DNA of 64,000 nt from Enchytraeus crypticus. Its lineage: Eukaryota; Annelida; Clitellata; Enchytraeida; Enchytraeidae. This document shows positions 1-11,601 of this stretch, piece after piece (position 1 is the stretch's first letter; every line of letters starts with the position of its first letter). The translations under genes and the position numbers were made by a program. The DNA lies in the NCBI GenBank assembly GCA_905160935.1, contig CAJHZI010000505.1:1129501-1193500 (forward strand). Reading direction: 5' to 3'. The notes beneath the pieces were generated by a model that worked only from the letters and a program-made list of their open reading frames with translations, was not told the origin of the DNA and searched no databases.

Positions 1-1498
1 CTTTATAATTACACGAACCTAATATTATACATCGCATCAAAGTCCATAAGGAAGTTAATTGGTGTTGGAAGGTCTAAAACGTCTTATACCATAATTGCAT
101 TCGACCCTACGGAACTTTTTATGGCAACAACAGATTATAAAATTAATAATATCCCTAATTAAATACAATCTCATTAATAATTATCAAATGAGCACGTGGT
201 ATTATTTCTATCAATTACTCGATTACAAAAGATTATCAAAATATTAGTTGTCTTCGGAAGTTTACGTAGCAGTCACCCATCACCCATTACGAACTAATTA
301 TATTACTATTATATCATCGGCCAGCTATAGGATGTATGGCATCCGAAGCACATCCGAGATTTTACCTTGCGTAAAATTGGAAATCAAATCCGAGTCTACC
401 GCTATAATTTGTTATAATTTAGAAATCAATGCGTTAGCAATTGAACCAAGATGAATTACTGAAGAGAGCAAGTTGGATAAAAGTTAGTAACGAATAAAGG
501 TCAAAATAAATAAGTAAAGGTATAGTGGTTAAATTCTAAACGGCGTAGACTTATTGCGCAACGTGATTGAACACTTATCGTCACAACCAGACGCATTCTT
601 CCTCTGTACATTCAGTATCTATTGTGATATTATTATACAGGTGATTGCAGCGTGGGCGTGTGGTGAGTTTTTAGGCGCTCCCTGATTTACGACCTGTCGG
701 TTATTCGCGTCGTGTTTCATGTTGTTTTCTGCGCTACATCAGCACCTTAATGATCGTTTTCGATCAATTTGGAAACCCCATTTCCGGTCACGCATTGTAG
801 AGTGTTGCGCATTCAATTGTTGCAAGTGTTTTAAGTACGAGATCACGCCGTTGTTGCGGTGATTTTAGCCCAAATGAACCGTCAGCGACAGACATTATTT
901 TGATTATCATCGACGCTTTAAATGATGGGACACAGTAATCAATAGATTAGACTTTTGCCAAAAGGTTTCAATTAGAGTTTAGAAAAATGGTACCTATGTA
1001 TTTTAACTATTTCATTCAATTATATTTTAAATACTAAGTTATTTAAATTACAGCCATAACTCGGTATTGCATATATAAGTAGCTAATTCTGTTCATCAGA
1101 GATTGAAAGGTTTAGGATAAATTCTTAATTAAAATATGACGCTGAGCCCATTAAAAATATTAAAAGGGTTACAGTCAGTTACGTTTTCTAATTAGATACA
1201 ATTTATAAATTATTCCCATGCTTGATGGCGGTATTTAACATAGGTCTAAGAAGAAAATTTTAAAATTGTAACTTTATGTATTTCCTTCATGCTATCTCAT
1301 TCACTTAGTTTTCTGTCTACAGTCTATTCAATATATAGTTCACAAAAAATAGACTACAAGTGAGCAAGATGAGCAAGTCATAGATCTACATGGAATGTTT
1401 TAAATCATATTGTGGCAAATATTATATCCTATAAATCGCGCTACTTAATTGTAAGTCTACAATGATAAAATCAAGATTGTTTTGATGTTATTAGCTTG
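1..1498. other. Intergenic, no gene recognised
   Basis: AT-rich DNA without a convincing reading frame, splice-bounded exon or known repeat. A pocket at about 640-930 is richer in C, G and CpG than its surroundings and contains a donor-like GTGGTGAGTTT near 660. It could be an untranslated first exon or a promoter, but nothing downstream links to it. The short open frames here (for example 248-454) look like chance. Confidence 0.6.
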
Positions 1499-1499
1499 C

Positions 1500-1500
<1 letters not shown>

Positions 1501-1554
<54 letters not shown>
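1501..1554. repeat. (TA)n microsatellite
   Basis: About 26 TA units. It directly abuts the left end of the hAT-like element that starts at 1555, and TA-type sequence resumes after that element's right end at 1917. The element therefore appears to have landed inside a TA tract. Confidence 0.95.
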
Positions 1555-1557
<3 letters not shown>

Positions 1558-1916
1558 GGGCGAAGTCAGACTATAGCAAGTGTGGTTGTTTAAGAAATTT
1601 AGATAAATAATACTGCTACTATCTGTACCGGCATCAGAACCGGTAAAGGTTCTTCAAAGAACATATCGGTTTCGTAAAAAAACTCTTTATTTCGTAAAAA
1701 ACTGTTTCTATCATTCTTGCACACACTAGTTGACTCTGGTTTATGGCTAAGGTCGAGTAAGCAACAAACGAGCTACATAACACCTGCAGTGAGTGAAAAA
1801 TAGACCTCTCTTCCTATCTAAAGACAAAGTCTCCGGATTTCTACGAATTGCATGGGTCACTTTTTCAAAAGGGGGTTGTTTGAGCAACCCCAAACAACCC
1901 CGTGGCTACGCCCCTG
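1555..1916. mobile_element. Non-autonomous hAT-like MITE (362 bp)
   Basis: The left end begins CAGGGGCGAAGTCAGAC. The right end, read in reverse complement, begins CAGGGGCGTAGCCACGG. The terminal inverted repeats match at 8 of 8 outermost bases and decay inward. CAGGGGCGTAGCCA is a typical terminal sequence of hAT-superfamily elements in animals (established knowledge). The flanks are TATATATA on the left and TATATACG on the right, compatible with a partly decayed 8-bp target duplication, although the TA context makes this weak evidence. No transposase is encoded; the open frame through 1793-2212 crosses the right end and is not coding. It is probably a MITE mobilised in trans. Confidence 0.65.
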
Positions 1917-1924
1917 TATATACG

Positions 1925-3195
1925 TATATATACACACATATATATAATGCGCAGCCTACTGTAATCGAATTCTACGAGACTTGCAGCTTTTGGTGTGCTA
2001 TCCTGAGACTTTACGGATACAACATGTGGATGAATATCTTAGTCATCTTACTTATTAATAACTGTTATAAAATTGTACTTGTCATACCAATAGATATCAT
2101 CATGACGCTACATCGCACCCAAGTTTCTACTTTAATACAATTCTTGCTGAAGTTTAACGATTCAACGTTTCAAAATACACCCAAATCTCATCCGTCATTA
2201 TTGTTGCTTTAATGCTCTGCTACTACAAAGTACAGTCACACCGCAGGCTATTTTTAGAAACTGATAAAATCGTACAATTGTTTATTTTAATAGAGTTAAA
2301 AGTATCATTCTTTCTTTACGCCTGAACAACTTCATCATTCACTGTTTGTGACCAACGGCTTGCTTTGTTACATAGCCAACTGTATCACTACATGTGTAGA
2401 AATAAATTGAACTCTATTACGTTTACATACAAATTTATTGACCAGTGTTTTGCACGTTATGCTGCAGGAAATCTAGAGAGGATATTTCCGATAATGTTCA
2501 CAGAAGACATTTGTATTAATTATTCATACGTTTTACTAATTTAGTCATACAAGTGGACATATATTAACGTAAACTAAAGAGATGTATATGTCATTTATAT
2601 AAAAATATCTAAACAACTTCAATTTGGCTTATTCTCAAATTATATCCGTCGCAAAAGACTCCCCAGTTTCCAAACTTCAAAAGAAGAACAAGAATAGACC
2701 CATTATAGGTCTTAAATATCTGAATTATAGGACCGGCATCAAAGTAATTAATATCATGGGATCTTCAAATCATGAGATGGATTCCAAAAATTGTTGAATA
2801 GTCCCGGAACTTAGTATTGACTTAGCCGACATCATATCGGCAAGTTGTTGAACTGAAGACCAGTAGAGTTTAATACTAGGGCTTGCCCTACCAATGATCT
2901 TCTTTAGACGTAAGAATACTAAACTTTTTCGGCTTGAGGAGACGAGTGGAGGGGGGGGGGTTGCTGGAAAGTGTGTGAAAATCTAAGACGTCAGATGAAT
3001 TATGTTCGACTCATTCCAGTTTTGGATTCATTGGCCTTGTTGCTGTAAAAGTGTAAGTGATTAAATACTGGGACGTATCATTATATTTTGTATAGAATAT
3101 CACATGCTACTATACATAACAAAAATGTATTTTAGACGTTCATGCTAGACTCAATGTGTTATTGTGCTTATGAAGCGATGGGTGTATATATATAT

Positions 3196-3236
<41 letters not shown>

Positions 3237-3272
3237 GTATATATAGGCCCCTATACTGTATATAATATTTAC

Positions 3273-3321
<49 letters not shown>

Positions 3322-4510
3322 GTGTATATATACTATTTATTCACATGTATATACTGTATATATATATGATATATTATATATATATATTACATGTATATAT
3401 GTATATATAAATACACAGTAAATACTCATAGCTTCATAAGCACAACTACATAAATCTGCATCAAAATCAGAGTTATTTTGTTGCTGTATTTCATTTCATT
3501 GAGTTGTTCTCGCATTTTACTGCGTAGTACTACACTATAGGCTACTGCATCGGATATAGGAATCGATGAAATTTTGACAAAGCATCTGATGACCTTTGGT
3601 CAAGTCAAAGGTTATGATCAGCAGTAAATCTCATTTGTGTACTAATAAAGACTGTAAAAGGCCTCAGATAAAGGTTGATCTACATGTAAACTTGAAGATA
3701 TATGAACTCTATCTAGTCAAGTCAAAGCCCTCACGTATATAAGATTAAAAAAAATCTTTAAATAAGCATCGAATGTCTTTTGCTTTGCTCTTATCTTTGA
3801 TCCACGAAACAAAATGACTCCCAACTTAAACGAACCTACCTATTTCCGCCTCTAAAACTCATGCTCCATATACGATCTTAATCTTGTTAGTTAAATGCTC
3901 TACATAGATCTTAGTCTAATTAGTTAAATACTTTATCCTTGGATGGAGTCTTTTGCTTAATTTAATCATAACCCTCTACTTCTGAAAGCAGGTTATCTTG
4001 ATTAAGCCTGAACTGCACCAATAATTAAGAGTAGGTATATGCATGTAGAAAATTTGCCTTGAATAACCTAGAATATTATAATTATCCCCTTGAATTAAAC
4101 ATATCTCGAATGTGGATTAACAATCAGCAACCCTCAGAGGTCATCGACCTAAGGTGGATTAACAGTTATAATTCTTTAGTGTCATTAACCTTAGCCTGAG
4201 TGTAAGTACATTAGCGCATCCAAGCAACTTTGAATATAAAAAATTCCTCGCATCGTAAAAAACATTAAGCTTTTAAAAGGATACGAAATTTCATTTAATG
4301 TAACTTGAAGCAGAGTACTTTTATTATTGCTGCTAACATCACGGAGTATATTCGCGACTCTTATACATGTATATGTTGATGTAACAGATAACGTCGTTAC
4401 TAGTGAATGCTCCCCGCTCTTAGCGGCAATACATTTACATGTACTACTATCATAAGGCAGAGCTCGTCTTAACAATAACAACAATTAATATTTATTTATA
4501 TTTTATCGAT
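1925..4510. other. Intergenic, no gene recognised
   Basis: AT-rich DNA with no supported gene. It contains a G12 run near 2943-2954 and the large TA-rich tract at 3184-3415. No conserved protein fragment is seen on either strand. Confidence 0.6.
3184..3415. repeat. Compound TA-rich microsatellite
   Basis: Several (TA)n runs are interrupted by ACATGTATA and ATATGTATA variants and by short unique words. The interruptions suggest repeated expansion and decay. Confidence 0.9.
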
Positions 4511-4511
4511 T

Positions 4512-4640
4512 TGAGACAGTCTATTTGTATCCCGACCCTGGTTAAACTGGGATTCAGGGGAGAATGATGATGATGATGATGATGATGATTATGATGGTGG
4601 TGGTAGTGGTGGTGATGGTGGTGGTGGTGGTGGCGGCGCT
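4512..4640 (+). repeat. Repeat family A, 3' tail with (GAT)n/(GGT)n
   Basis: The word TATTTGTATCCCGACCCTGG, followed by TTAAACTGGGATTC, is the 3' tail shared by all family A copies in this window and by the LINE fragment at 30590-31070. It runs into a long GAT then GGT trinucleotide array, as expected for a LINE-like 3' end with a microsatellite tail. The 5' part of the element is absent. Confidence 0.75.
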
Positions 4641-4940
4641 AAGGTTACTCAAATGAACTCTTATTGTTCAGACTTCAGTTGTCAAAGCTATCGTTTTATT
4701 GTGACAGAGTCAGGTCTATGTAATTATCAAACAAAGGAGAGCTCCATTTGATCGTTGAAAGTTGGTTGATTCTTTCCTTGTTTAAAGAAGGAGATAATAT
4801 TCAGTTGACTTGCGTCGACGTAAATATACAATACTAAAATTACCCTTCTTCACTTGTTCATGAAATTTGATGCGTTTTAACAGTCAAGCCTAGGAAATGT
4901 CTACGTAGCTCTATGCAATGATTTGATCGACTATGTTTAT

Positions 4941-4994
4941 GTTAACTATTAAGCAAACTTTTCGTTAATACGAATAGTTTGCTTAATAGTTAAC
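4941..4994. repeat. 54-bp near-perfect inverted repeat (hairpin)
   Basis: Two 19-nt arms (4941-4959 and 4976-4994, GTTAACTATTAAGCAAACT and its exact reverse complement) flank 16 nt. Inside, TTCG pairs with CGAA after one T:T mismatch, leaving a 6-nt loop (TTAATA). No flanking target duplication or transposon end is recognised. Confidence 0.85.
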
Positions 4995-4999
4995 TTAAA

Positions 5000-6640
5000 C
5001 CGAGTGATCTTTAAATGCACGATATAATACTATTTAGCTAGTTAGAAATATTAATTTACTAATTAGATCAAAACGTTTATAGAATTAATCCTGTTGGTTA
5101 TGTTTTTATTCCGTTGGTGCTGAATTTCTTCCCTTCACATAAATTAGGATAGGCCTTTTTACCTGCTACCATACTTATTTAATTATTTATCACATCGTTA
5201 AAACATCGAATAGAGCCAAAAGAGAAGAGTAATTTAGAAAAGATTGTGTGAAAGAAATATACTGGCCTTTGAGGTACTAACATATTCCAGATATCGATTT
5301 ATAAAGCAAGTTGAAAACACAAATAAATATCTAAATTGATAGAATCCAATGGACAATTTAAGTGACAAATTAAGAGATAACTAAAAAGAGGGGTGATAAT
5401 TACAAACTACTAAAGCACTTTACAAAATACTTATGGAGATACCAATGATGAGTAACGCTTAATGATTACATGATTCAACGCCCCATAAGGGTTGCGAGAT
5501 GAATAATAGCAATAATTAATAAGACAGCGGCTGACTAATAATAATAATAATAAATGTTTAACGTCCGTTTCCTCATCCAGGGATGATGTCAGGGACGTCA
5601 GGGACTAACGTTAATCATTGAGCCAACTATGGCACTAATACCGAGTAAGGCAATGAAAGATCACCCTAGAAGTCATATATTTTAAGTGAAAGGTAAGACT
5701 CTGATTATTTTCGATGAAGATAAGTAGTATGGACTTTTTGATGGTTTAGATGTGCATTAGGTCAATAAATATTGTAATCATTACTGAGTGTGAGTCTTGA
5801 AACTGACGGTTTAGAGAAAGAGAGAATATATAAACTTTAATTAAACTTGAAGTAACCCCAATGAGTTTAAGAGGACAAATCAACAAAGATTTGAGGTTCC
5901 TTGAGATTTGTGTTTACAAATCAATTTCGAATTTGCATTGTCAAACCGAACTGAAGAAATATATGCCATATTACTGGACTATTATCAGGAGCTGTTAATC
6001 TTCTATGAAATATTTGCAGGGTCTCATAAAAATATCTCTCTTTCAGATTTTGAAATTCCATCTTGTTTTTCACTATCAACTATTTGAAATATGCATTCAG
6101 TTGCAAACAGCCTTTATGTGAGGACAATGCAAGGCAGCTCCTATTATAAGCGCCAAACCCTAACTGAGTGTTGCTAATATAGCATATTTCAATGTTCGAT
6201 GCTTTCATTAATAGCAATTCTGCTTTATCAAGGATTACAGCGAAACACGTATATTCATGCTTCACTATTAAGGCACATGCTATGATATACCTTCATTAGT
6301 CAACCTTTTGAATTGTGATGTCAGATAGATATTTTAGTGTTTTACCGCAGGGATATTTCAGAAATCAATGCTCAAGGACTAGCATATTCATCAATCGAAT
6401 TTCATCATTAAAATCTGTCATAATATTTAATAATCGTATTATTATCAATTTCAAGCAAAATATATTTAAAAGCGGATATGGCTGTGCCTTCGTTCCTTTG
6501 TCTCATTACAATTTTTCTGCGTATTATATATAATTTCAAGTTGACTATAGAGAAATAACAAGTTTCTAGTCTAATATGCATGTATTTTAAATTCCAGACA
6601 CAAAATTATACACAAATTTAACATACATAATAACTAATCT
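5000..6640. other. Intergenic with SINE-tail-like segment
   Basis: No gene is seen. An AAT microsatellite at 5536-5552 is followed at about 5555-5600 by TTTAACGTCCGTTTCCTC and TGTCAGGGACG. This resembles the 3' region of the tRNA-SINE family read in reverse (TTAACGTCAGTTTCCTC...GTCAGTGACGGG) and a second copy at about 40250-40295. Confidence 0.5.
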
Positions 6641-6778
6641 GGCTGGAGCCAATGGCGACGTCGGTAAGATACTCGACCGCGAATCAGTATGTGCGGGTTA
6701 AATCCTGGGCTCGCCCGTCACTGACACCGCTTTCGAGTGAGGAAACTCACGTTAACCTTAGCTTTACCAGCTTTAATC
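6641..6778 (+). mobile_element. tRNA-derived SINE, copy 1
   Basis: The 5' part is tRNA-like: an A-box region GGCGACGTCGGTAAGATA, then a B-box-like GCGGGTTAAATCCTGG, spaced as in a tRNA gene. The tRNA-unrelated part follows (CGTCACTGACACCGCTTTCG, then GAGGAAACT and CGTTAACC), with a terminal AGCTTTACCAGCTTT. At least five other copies exist in this window (7262, 9683, 13908, 54101, 62325), which defines the consensus. This copy lost one B-box base (GGTTAAATCC instead of GGTTCAAATCC). Confidence 0.85.
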
Positions 6779-7261
6779 AGTCATGATTATCAGGTTAAGA
6801 AAAACTTATTTAACCAGTAGACTGCCTATCTATTTATCCACATGCCGGTCCACTGAAAGTCTACTACCGTATCGTCACTGAGACACCCTCAAGAATCGGA
6901 GCCTCAAAACTTCGTTACATATTTAAAACGGTCATTTAAATATTCATTATTTTACCGAACACTTTAACAAGCTGAGCAATTTGATGAAAGCAAAATCCTT
7001 CGCGTAAAGATTAAGCTCTGACTTAAATTTAACGTCCGATTTGTACCAGAAATGCGATGTCGCTAAAAGCAGTTGTAATACCATAACAACTGTGTTATAG
7101 TATAACAGTTATTAGTTGTTATACCATTTTATGTCTAACACCGGCTCAGCCCGTGCCTGTGTTAAACTGCTTTACTTCATTTGTTCACTTTTCTGCAATT
7201 AAATTCTGCAAATATTTGTCATAATAGCGTGCAGATGCCTATGTTGTGTAACTAAAGCTAA

Positions 7262-7440
7262 CAACGCTAAGCTAGAAAGCTAATGTTAACGTCAGTTTCC
7301 TCACTCGAATGTCAGTGAGGGGCGAGCCCAGGATTTGAACCCAGCACATACTGATCCGCAGTCGAGTATCTTACCGACTTCGCTACTAGCTCCAGACACT
7401 TCGCCACTGGCTCCAGCCACTTCGCCACTGGCTCCAGCCT
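7262..7440 (-). mobile_element. tRNA-derived SINE, copy 2, with triplicated 5' end
   Basis: Reverse-strand copy of the tRNA-derived SINE with an intact B box (GGTTCAAATCCTGGGCTCGC in reverse complement). Its 5' terminal segment, GGAGCCAGTGGCGAAGT on the SINE sense strand, is present three times in tandem (about 7375-7440). Other copies have it once. The 61-residue frame with repeated Gly-Ala-Ser-Gly words across it is an artefact of this triplication. Confidence 0.85.
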
Positions 7441-7796
7441 TGACGAAGTGACTATACTTTAGCACAACGAGTAAGACATGAATCACGCCTTCTTTGTGGT
7501 TTCGTGTTGCAGTTGTGGTAAGATGATGATTTTTGTTTTTTTATATAATGTGCTGAAGAAGATATTGCGTTGCATTTTACACGACTTCTGAGAAACACTT
7601 TTCTGTCCAGGGTCTGAGGTTTTAATGCGAAAATTGGGATCAGAATATTTGAAAATCCGAATACTGCGTCATTAAATTAGCACAATAGGCTGGCAATGAA
7701 CTAAAATGTTCATAATATTAATTAGGCCCAATAGTAACAATATCCAAAGGCAATTAAACAACATTAATGCAATAGTTAATAAGATAATAAAGTAAA

Positions 7797-8055
7797 ATGC
7801 TTCTCCCGTGTTATGTCAGGGGCACTAAAGAGTAATCTAACCGCATACTGCACGAGTCGTAATTGACGACAAGCAATAACTGAGGAATTCAACGGGAAAC
7901 CGACTCAGAAGACCATATTCCCAAGCTATAAGTTACATTAAAAGTGTGATAAAGGATTTTACGAAGGGCTAAGTTGTTGATCACGCTATGGAGTGTGATA
8001 GAATACTGTCATAGGAATGTGTACCTTAGCAGAAAAACGGATAAAGAGAGAGAAA
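7797..8055 (+). mobile_element. Repeat family B element (diverged)
   Basis: Similar along its length to 44826-45205: a head with CCCGTGTTATGTC, the middle words CTGAGGAATTCAACGGGAAA, CTCAGAAGACCATATTCCCA and GGGCTAAGTTGTTGATC, then an end GTGTACCTTAGCAGAA and a GA-rich tail. No coding capacity. Interpreted as a non-autonomous retroelement. The head resembles that of family A elements; the tail resembles the 3' end of the LINE fragment at 61695-62205. Confidence 0.65.
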
Positions 8056-8059
8056 TAAG

Positions 8060-9470
8060 AAAAAAGGTTAAATGACGGTAGTGAAAGTAACAATCGCAAC
8101 AAAATTAGCTTATTAGATCTGAATACTAGACTATCTCTCTCTCTCTCTTTCTCTAGTATTTTCTAAATTGGCAGGTTCAATATACATATTTTTACTTATT
8201 GTCCGCTTTCAGTAATTTCTGCTCTAAAATTTAACAAAAATTAGAAATAAGAATTACAGTGTATTGTAACAATTATTATCATCTATTGTTTGATTTGCAA
8301 TGAATACTCGTAGACTTTCACTGAACGCAACTATGAAGACGAGCAATAAGATGGAGATTTTTCAAATTAGTACTAAGCCTCCACTAGTGAGAATTTGTGC
8401 CTAAGATCAATTACATAATTTTCACGCGGTTCCTCAAGACCTTACTTGACGCTAGAGCCATTATCAAATGTCTTTAGTTTTCTAGAATAGATACTAAGCG
8501 AAATAAACACGTTGTTGTGCTAGCTTAGGGACTGTTTAAAATTTCAGTAGGCCTTACAAGATGGCCACTTTCAGAGATAACTGGACTTGGATTCGAATAT
8601 TTAATTCCGTGTTTATATAGATAGAAACGTTAACGAATTAAAACTATCCTAACAGATAAAAATCTGGGACACACGAAGCACAATTGAGAGAAAGAAATTA
8701 CGAATAATCGTTTCTCTTGACATTTTGTAAGAAACAATTGAGACTTTATTGAAAACGATCAGAAAAATCTAAAAGTAAAATGGGTCGAACTATAAAGTCC
8801 AAAGCAGAACCTTGAATAATCTGAAAAAATTACTGTGAGATACGTCTATATTTAATAATGTTATAATTATATTTAATAATGTAATAAGATACGTGCATAT
8901 TTAATACAGATTGGAAATATAACGTACATTGTTACACAACCTCCGACTTCTAATTAATAACATATATTCACGCCTATCTGCCAAATAAATAACTAAAAAG
9001 ATTTTAGTTCAAAAAGTTCAAGATACAAATTAAATCCCTACATGCCAGTGCCATTTGACCAATAAAGCAAACATACTTCACCTTGAAGATTAATACATAC
9101 TATAATGCATGCTGGGAACCAGACTTACTTACATATCACTCGTATATGCGCATATAATTCTTTTACAGTCCAAGCGAATGCAATTACTCAATCGCAGTGA
9201 TCAAAATACCAAAGAAAAATGTCGAATCAGAAAAGACATGATTTATTCAGACCGGATATTCTCATGGGACATAAGTAGATTAATTAATATAGTGACTGAT
9301 AGATCGAAGGTCGACAGAACTGAAAGATACTGATACTTGTTAAACTACATTTAAAATTGAACGTAGTTAGTCATTTATCATCCGTGCTTAGTTGTTAGGA
9401 TCCTTGAATCAAGTTTAGGATAGGTCATATGCCAGTCAAAATGTTTACCCGCTTGTAGTATATTAAAGGT
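8060..9470. other. Intergenic, no gene recognised
   Basis: AT-rich DNA. It has a short (TC)n run near 8133-8155 and a local duplication of ATATTTAATAATGT near 8848-8882. No protein-like frame or known repeat is recognised. Confidence 0.6.
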
Positions 9471-9474
9471 TGCA

Positions 9475-9682
9475 ATGATAGTAATAATAATAGTAGTAAT
9501 AATAATGTTGATGACGATAATAATAATAGTAAGAGTAATAGTACTAATAATAGTAATAATGTTGATAATAATACTGCTACTACTACTAATAATAATAATA
9601 CTAATAATAAATAATAATAATAATATTAATAATATTGTTAGTAATAGCAAAAATAATTTCTATTACTATTATAATTACTATT
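9475..9682. repeat. (AAT/AGT)n trinucleotide tract
   Basis: Imperfect AAT/AGT/GAT trinucleotide array of about 200 bp that directly precedes the reverse-strand SINE at 9683. Open frames through it on both strands encode only Ile/Val/Ser/Asn runs and are not genes. Confidence 0.9.
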
Positions 9683-9829
9683 AAAGCTAATAAAAGCTAA
9701 GGTTAACGTCAGTTTCCTCACTCGAAAGCGATGTCAGTGACGGGCGAGCTCAGGATTTGAACCCCGCACATACTGATCCGCGGTCGAGTGTCTTACCGAC
9801 TTCGCCACTGGCTCCAGCCAGTGGCGAAG
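9683..9829 (-). mobile_element. tRNA-derived SINE, copy 3
   Basis: Near-consensus reverse-strand copy. In reverse complement it reads GGAGCCAGTGGCGAAGTCGG, TAAGACACTCGACCGCGGAT, then GCGGGTTCAAATCCTGAGC, followed by GTCACTGACATCGCTTTCGA and GAGGAAACTGACGTTAACC. A and B boxes are both recognisable. It ends against the trinucleotide tract. Confidence 0.88.
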
Positions 9830-9834
9830 AAAAC

Positions 9835-10935
9835 ATATATTAAAATATATTTTTTAAATATAATAAAATATCATTAATCAATTTTAGCCTAGGGCCTTTT
9901 ACAGTCTAGAAAAATCTTTAATAATATAATTTAACGTACTTTTCATAATCCAAGGATGGCATGTTGTAGAATTCGAGTAGTTCAACAGAACATAAGAGGT
10001 AGTAGCGGGAATGATTTAAAATAGTCGGAAGTAAAGTAATCTCACGACATTAGCTACAAATACTACTTATTACTTGAGCTCAGGCCTAATTCCGCGTTCC
10101 TTAATGTGATCATTTAATTTAAATTACAATTATATACATGTATAATAAAATTATGAGGCTTTTTCATAAAAATCATGGGCATTTAATTCGGGGTATAGTT
10201 GCAAAGCAGTATAACAGTTATCAAAGCTCGATAAGGTTCTTAATGTGCATTATAATGCATATTCTCAAGATCGTTTAAATGTTTAAATTTTCTTTATACA
10301 TCAGTTGGTTTAATTTCTTTTGAATATAATTTGAAAGTAATCAGTTTTGATAGTATTGCATGTAACAATCAGGTGTTGTTAAAATACTAGAAATTTGATG
10401 CCGTTGTGTAAGTTTATACTTATTGATTCTATAATTGTTTTAATCACCTGTAACATTGCACTCGCTTCGTATTTAAATGTTAATAGGAAACTTTTGACAG
10501 TTAACAACAATTTTAAAAATTGAATTCCTGAAGTCACATTTTAAGCGCGCCGTAAGGTAAAATATATGCAATTCGACAGTAACGATTTCCGTTCATGTTA
10601 GATGTTAAGGAATGCGCTCCTTTCGGGGTTTGAATGGGATAAAAGCATTCCAAGTATATCTGTACAGTACACGCCAAGCCTAAGCCTGCAGTAAGCTCGT
10701 TAAAGCTGCTATTAGTGATAATATACGTACAGAACTCGTCCTTAGACGCATACCGCTCAGGGCGCCTGATGTTTATACATAAAGTATCTTGCACTGTGAC
10801 AAACTGAGACAAGTTATGCTGGCGCAGAAAAAAAAAAAAAAAACTAGGCAATGAAATTTTCTGTAATTGATTTACTGCGTAGAACTGCGTAGAACATCAA
10901 AGCACAGCATTGCATGTCTATCATTCTTAAGCTTC
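9835..10935. other. Intergenic; CpG-richer segment with A17 run
   Basis: No gene is supported. The segment of about 10530-10827 is less AT-rich and has several CpGs. It ends in an uninterrupted A run (about 10829-10845), which recalls a poly(A)-tailed retrocopy. A 105-codon reverse frame (10534-10851) shows no recognisable domain, begins in the A/T run, and has no target duplication that I can identify. Confidence 0.45.
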
Positions 10936-10937
10936 CA

Positions 10938-11222
10938 GGGCTAGGTGTGGTCAGTATAGTGAGGGCCTAGTGTGGTCAGTATAGTGAGGGCCTAGTGTGG
11001 TCAGTATAGTCAGGGCCTGGTGTGGTCAGTATAGTCAGAGCTTGGTGTGGTCAGTATAGTGAGGTCCTGGTGTGGTCAGTATAGTCAGGCCCTGGTGTGG
11101 TCTGTATAGTCAGGCCCTAGTGTGGTCAGTATAGTGAGGTCCTGGTGTGGTCAGTATAGTGAGGTCCTGGTGTAGTCAGTATAGTCAGGGTCTGTTGTGG
11201 TCACTATAGTCAGGGTCTGACA
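10938..11222 (+). repeat. 26-bp minisatellite, about 10-11 copies
   Basis: Unit approximately GTGTGGTCAGTATAGTSAGG plus six bases (GCCTAG-like). Copies differ at a few positions (G/C after TATAGT; GGCCTAG, GTCCTGG or GCCCTGG) and decay towards the right end. Confidence 0.92.
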
Positions 11223-11354
11223 GTCAGGTCTTGGTTGGGTCAATATAGCAATTGCATACAAGAACCAAGACATTAGCACTCTGAAAATTTAAGCAAATTG
11301 TAGGCCTATACTTAAGGTAATCAAATAACCATAACAAGTAGGCAAAGTTCGCGT

Positions 11355-11367
11355 ACTCTCTCTCTCT

Positions 11368-11462
<95 letters not shown>

Positions 11463-11547
11463 TATGTATATATATATATATATATAATATATATACGTAT
11501 ATATATGTGTGGGTATACATGAAGTGTATATACATGTATATATATAC

Positions 11548-11599
<52 letters not shown>
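11355..11599. repeat. (TC)n-(TA)n compound microsatellite
   Basis: A CT/TC block (about 11355-11400) passes directly into long TA runs with ATATGTATA and ACATGTATA interruptions. Several overlapping frames rich in Tyr/Ile and Arg/Glu arise from it; none is a gene. Confidence 0.95.

Positions 11600-11601
<2 letters not shown>

Noticed and set aside
64-930. CpG-richer pocket as first exon of an unknown gene
   Set aside because: Only a donor-like GTGGTGAGT supports it; no downstream exon could be linked.
7070-7130. Short inverted repeat (ATAACAACT ... AGTTGTTAT)
   Set aside because: Nine-base arms in AT-rich DNA are weak compared with the hairpin at 4941-4994.
9378-9684. Ile/Val- and Asn-rich frames on both strands
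   Set aside because: Products of the AAT/AGT trinucleotide tract; no codon-level or domain signal.
10534-10851. 105-codon reverse frame ending at an A17 run (candidate retrocopy)
   Set aside because: No recognisable protein, no target duplication, and the frame begins in the homopolymer. Kept only as a note.
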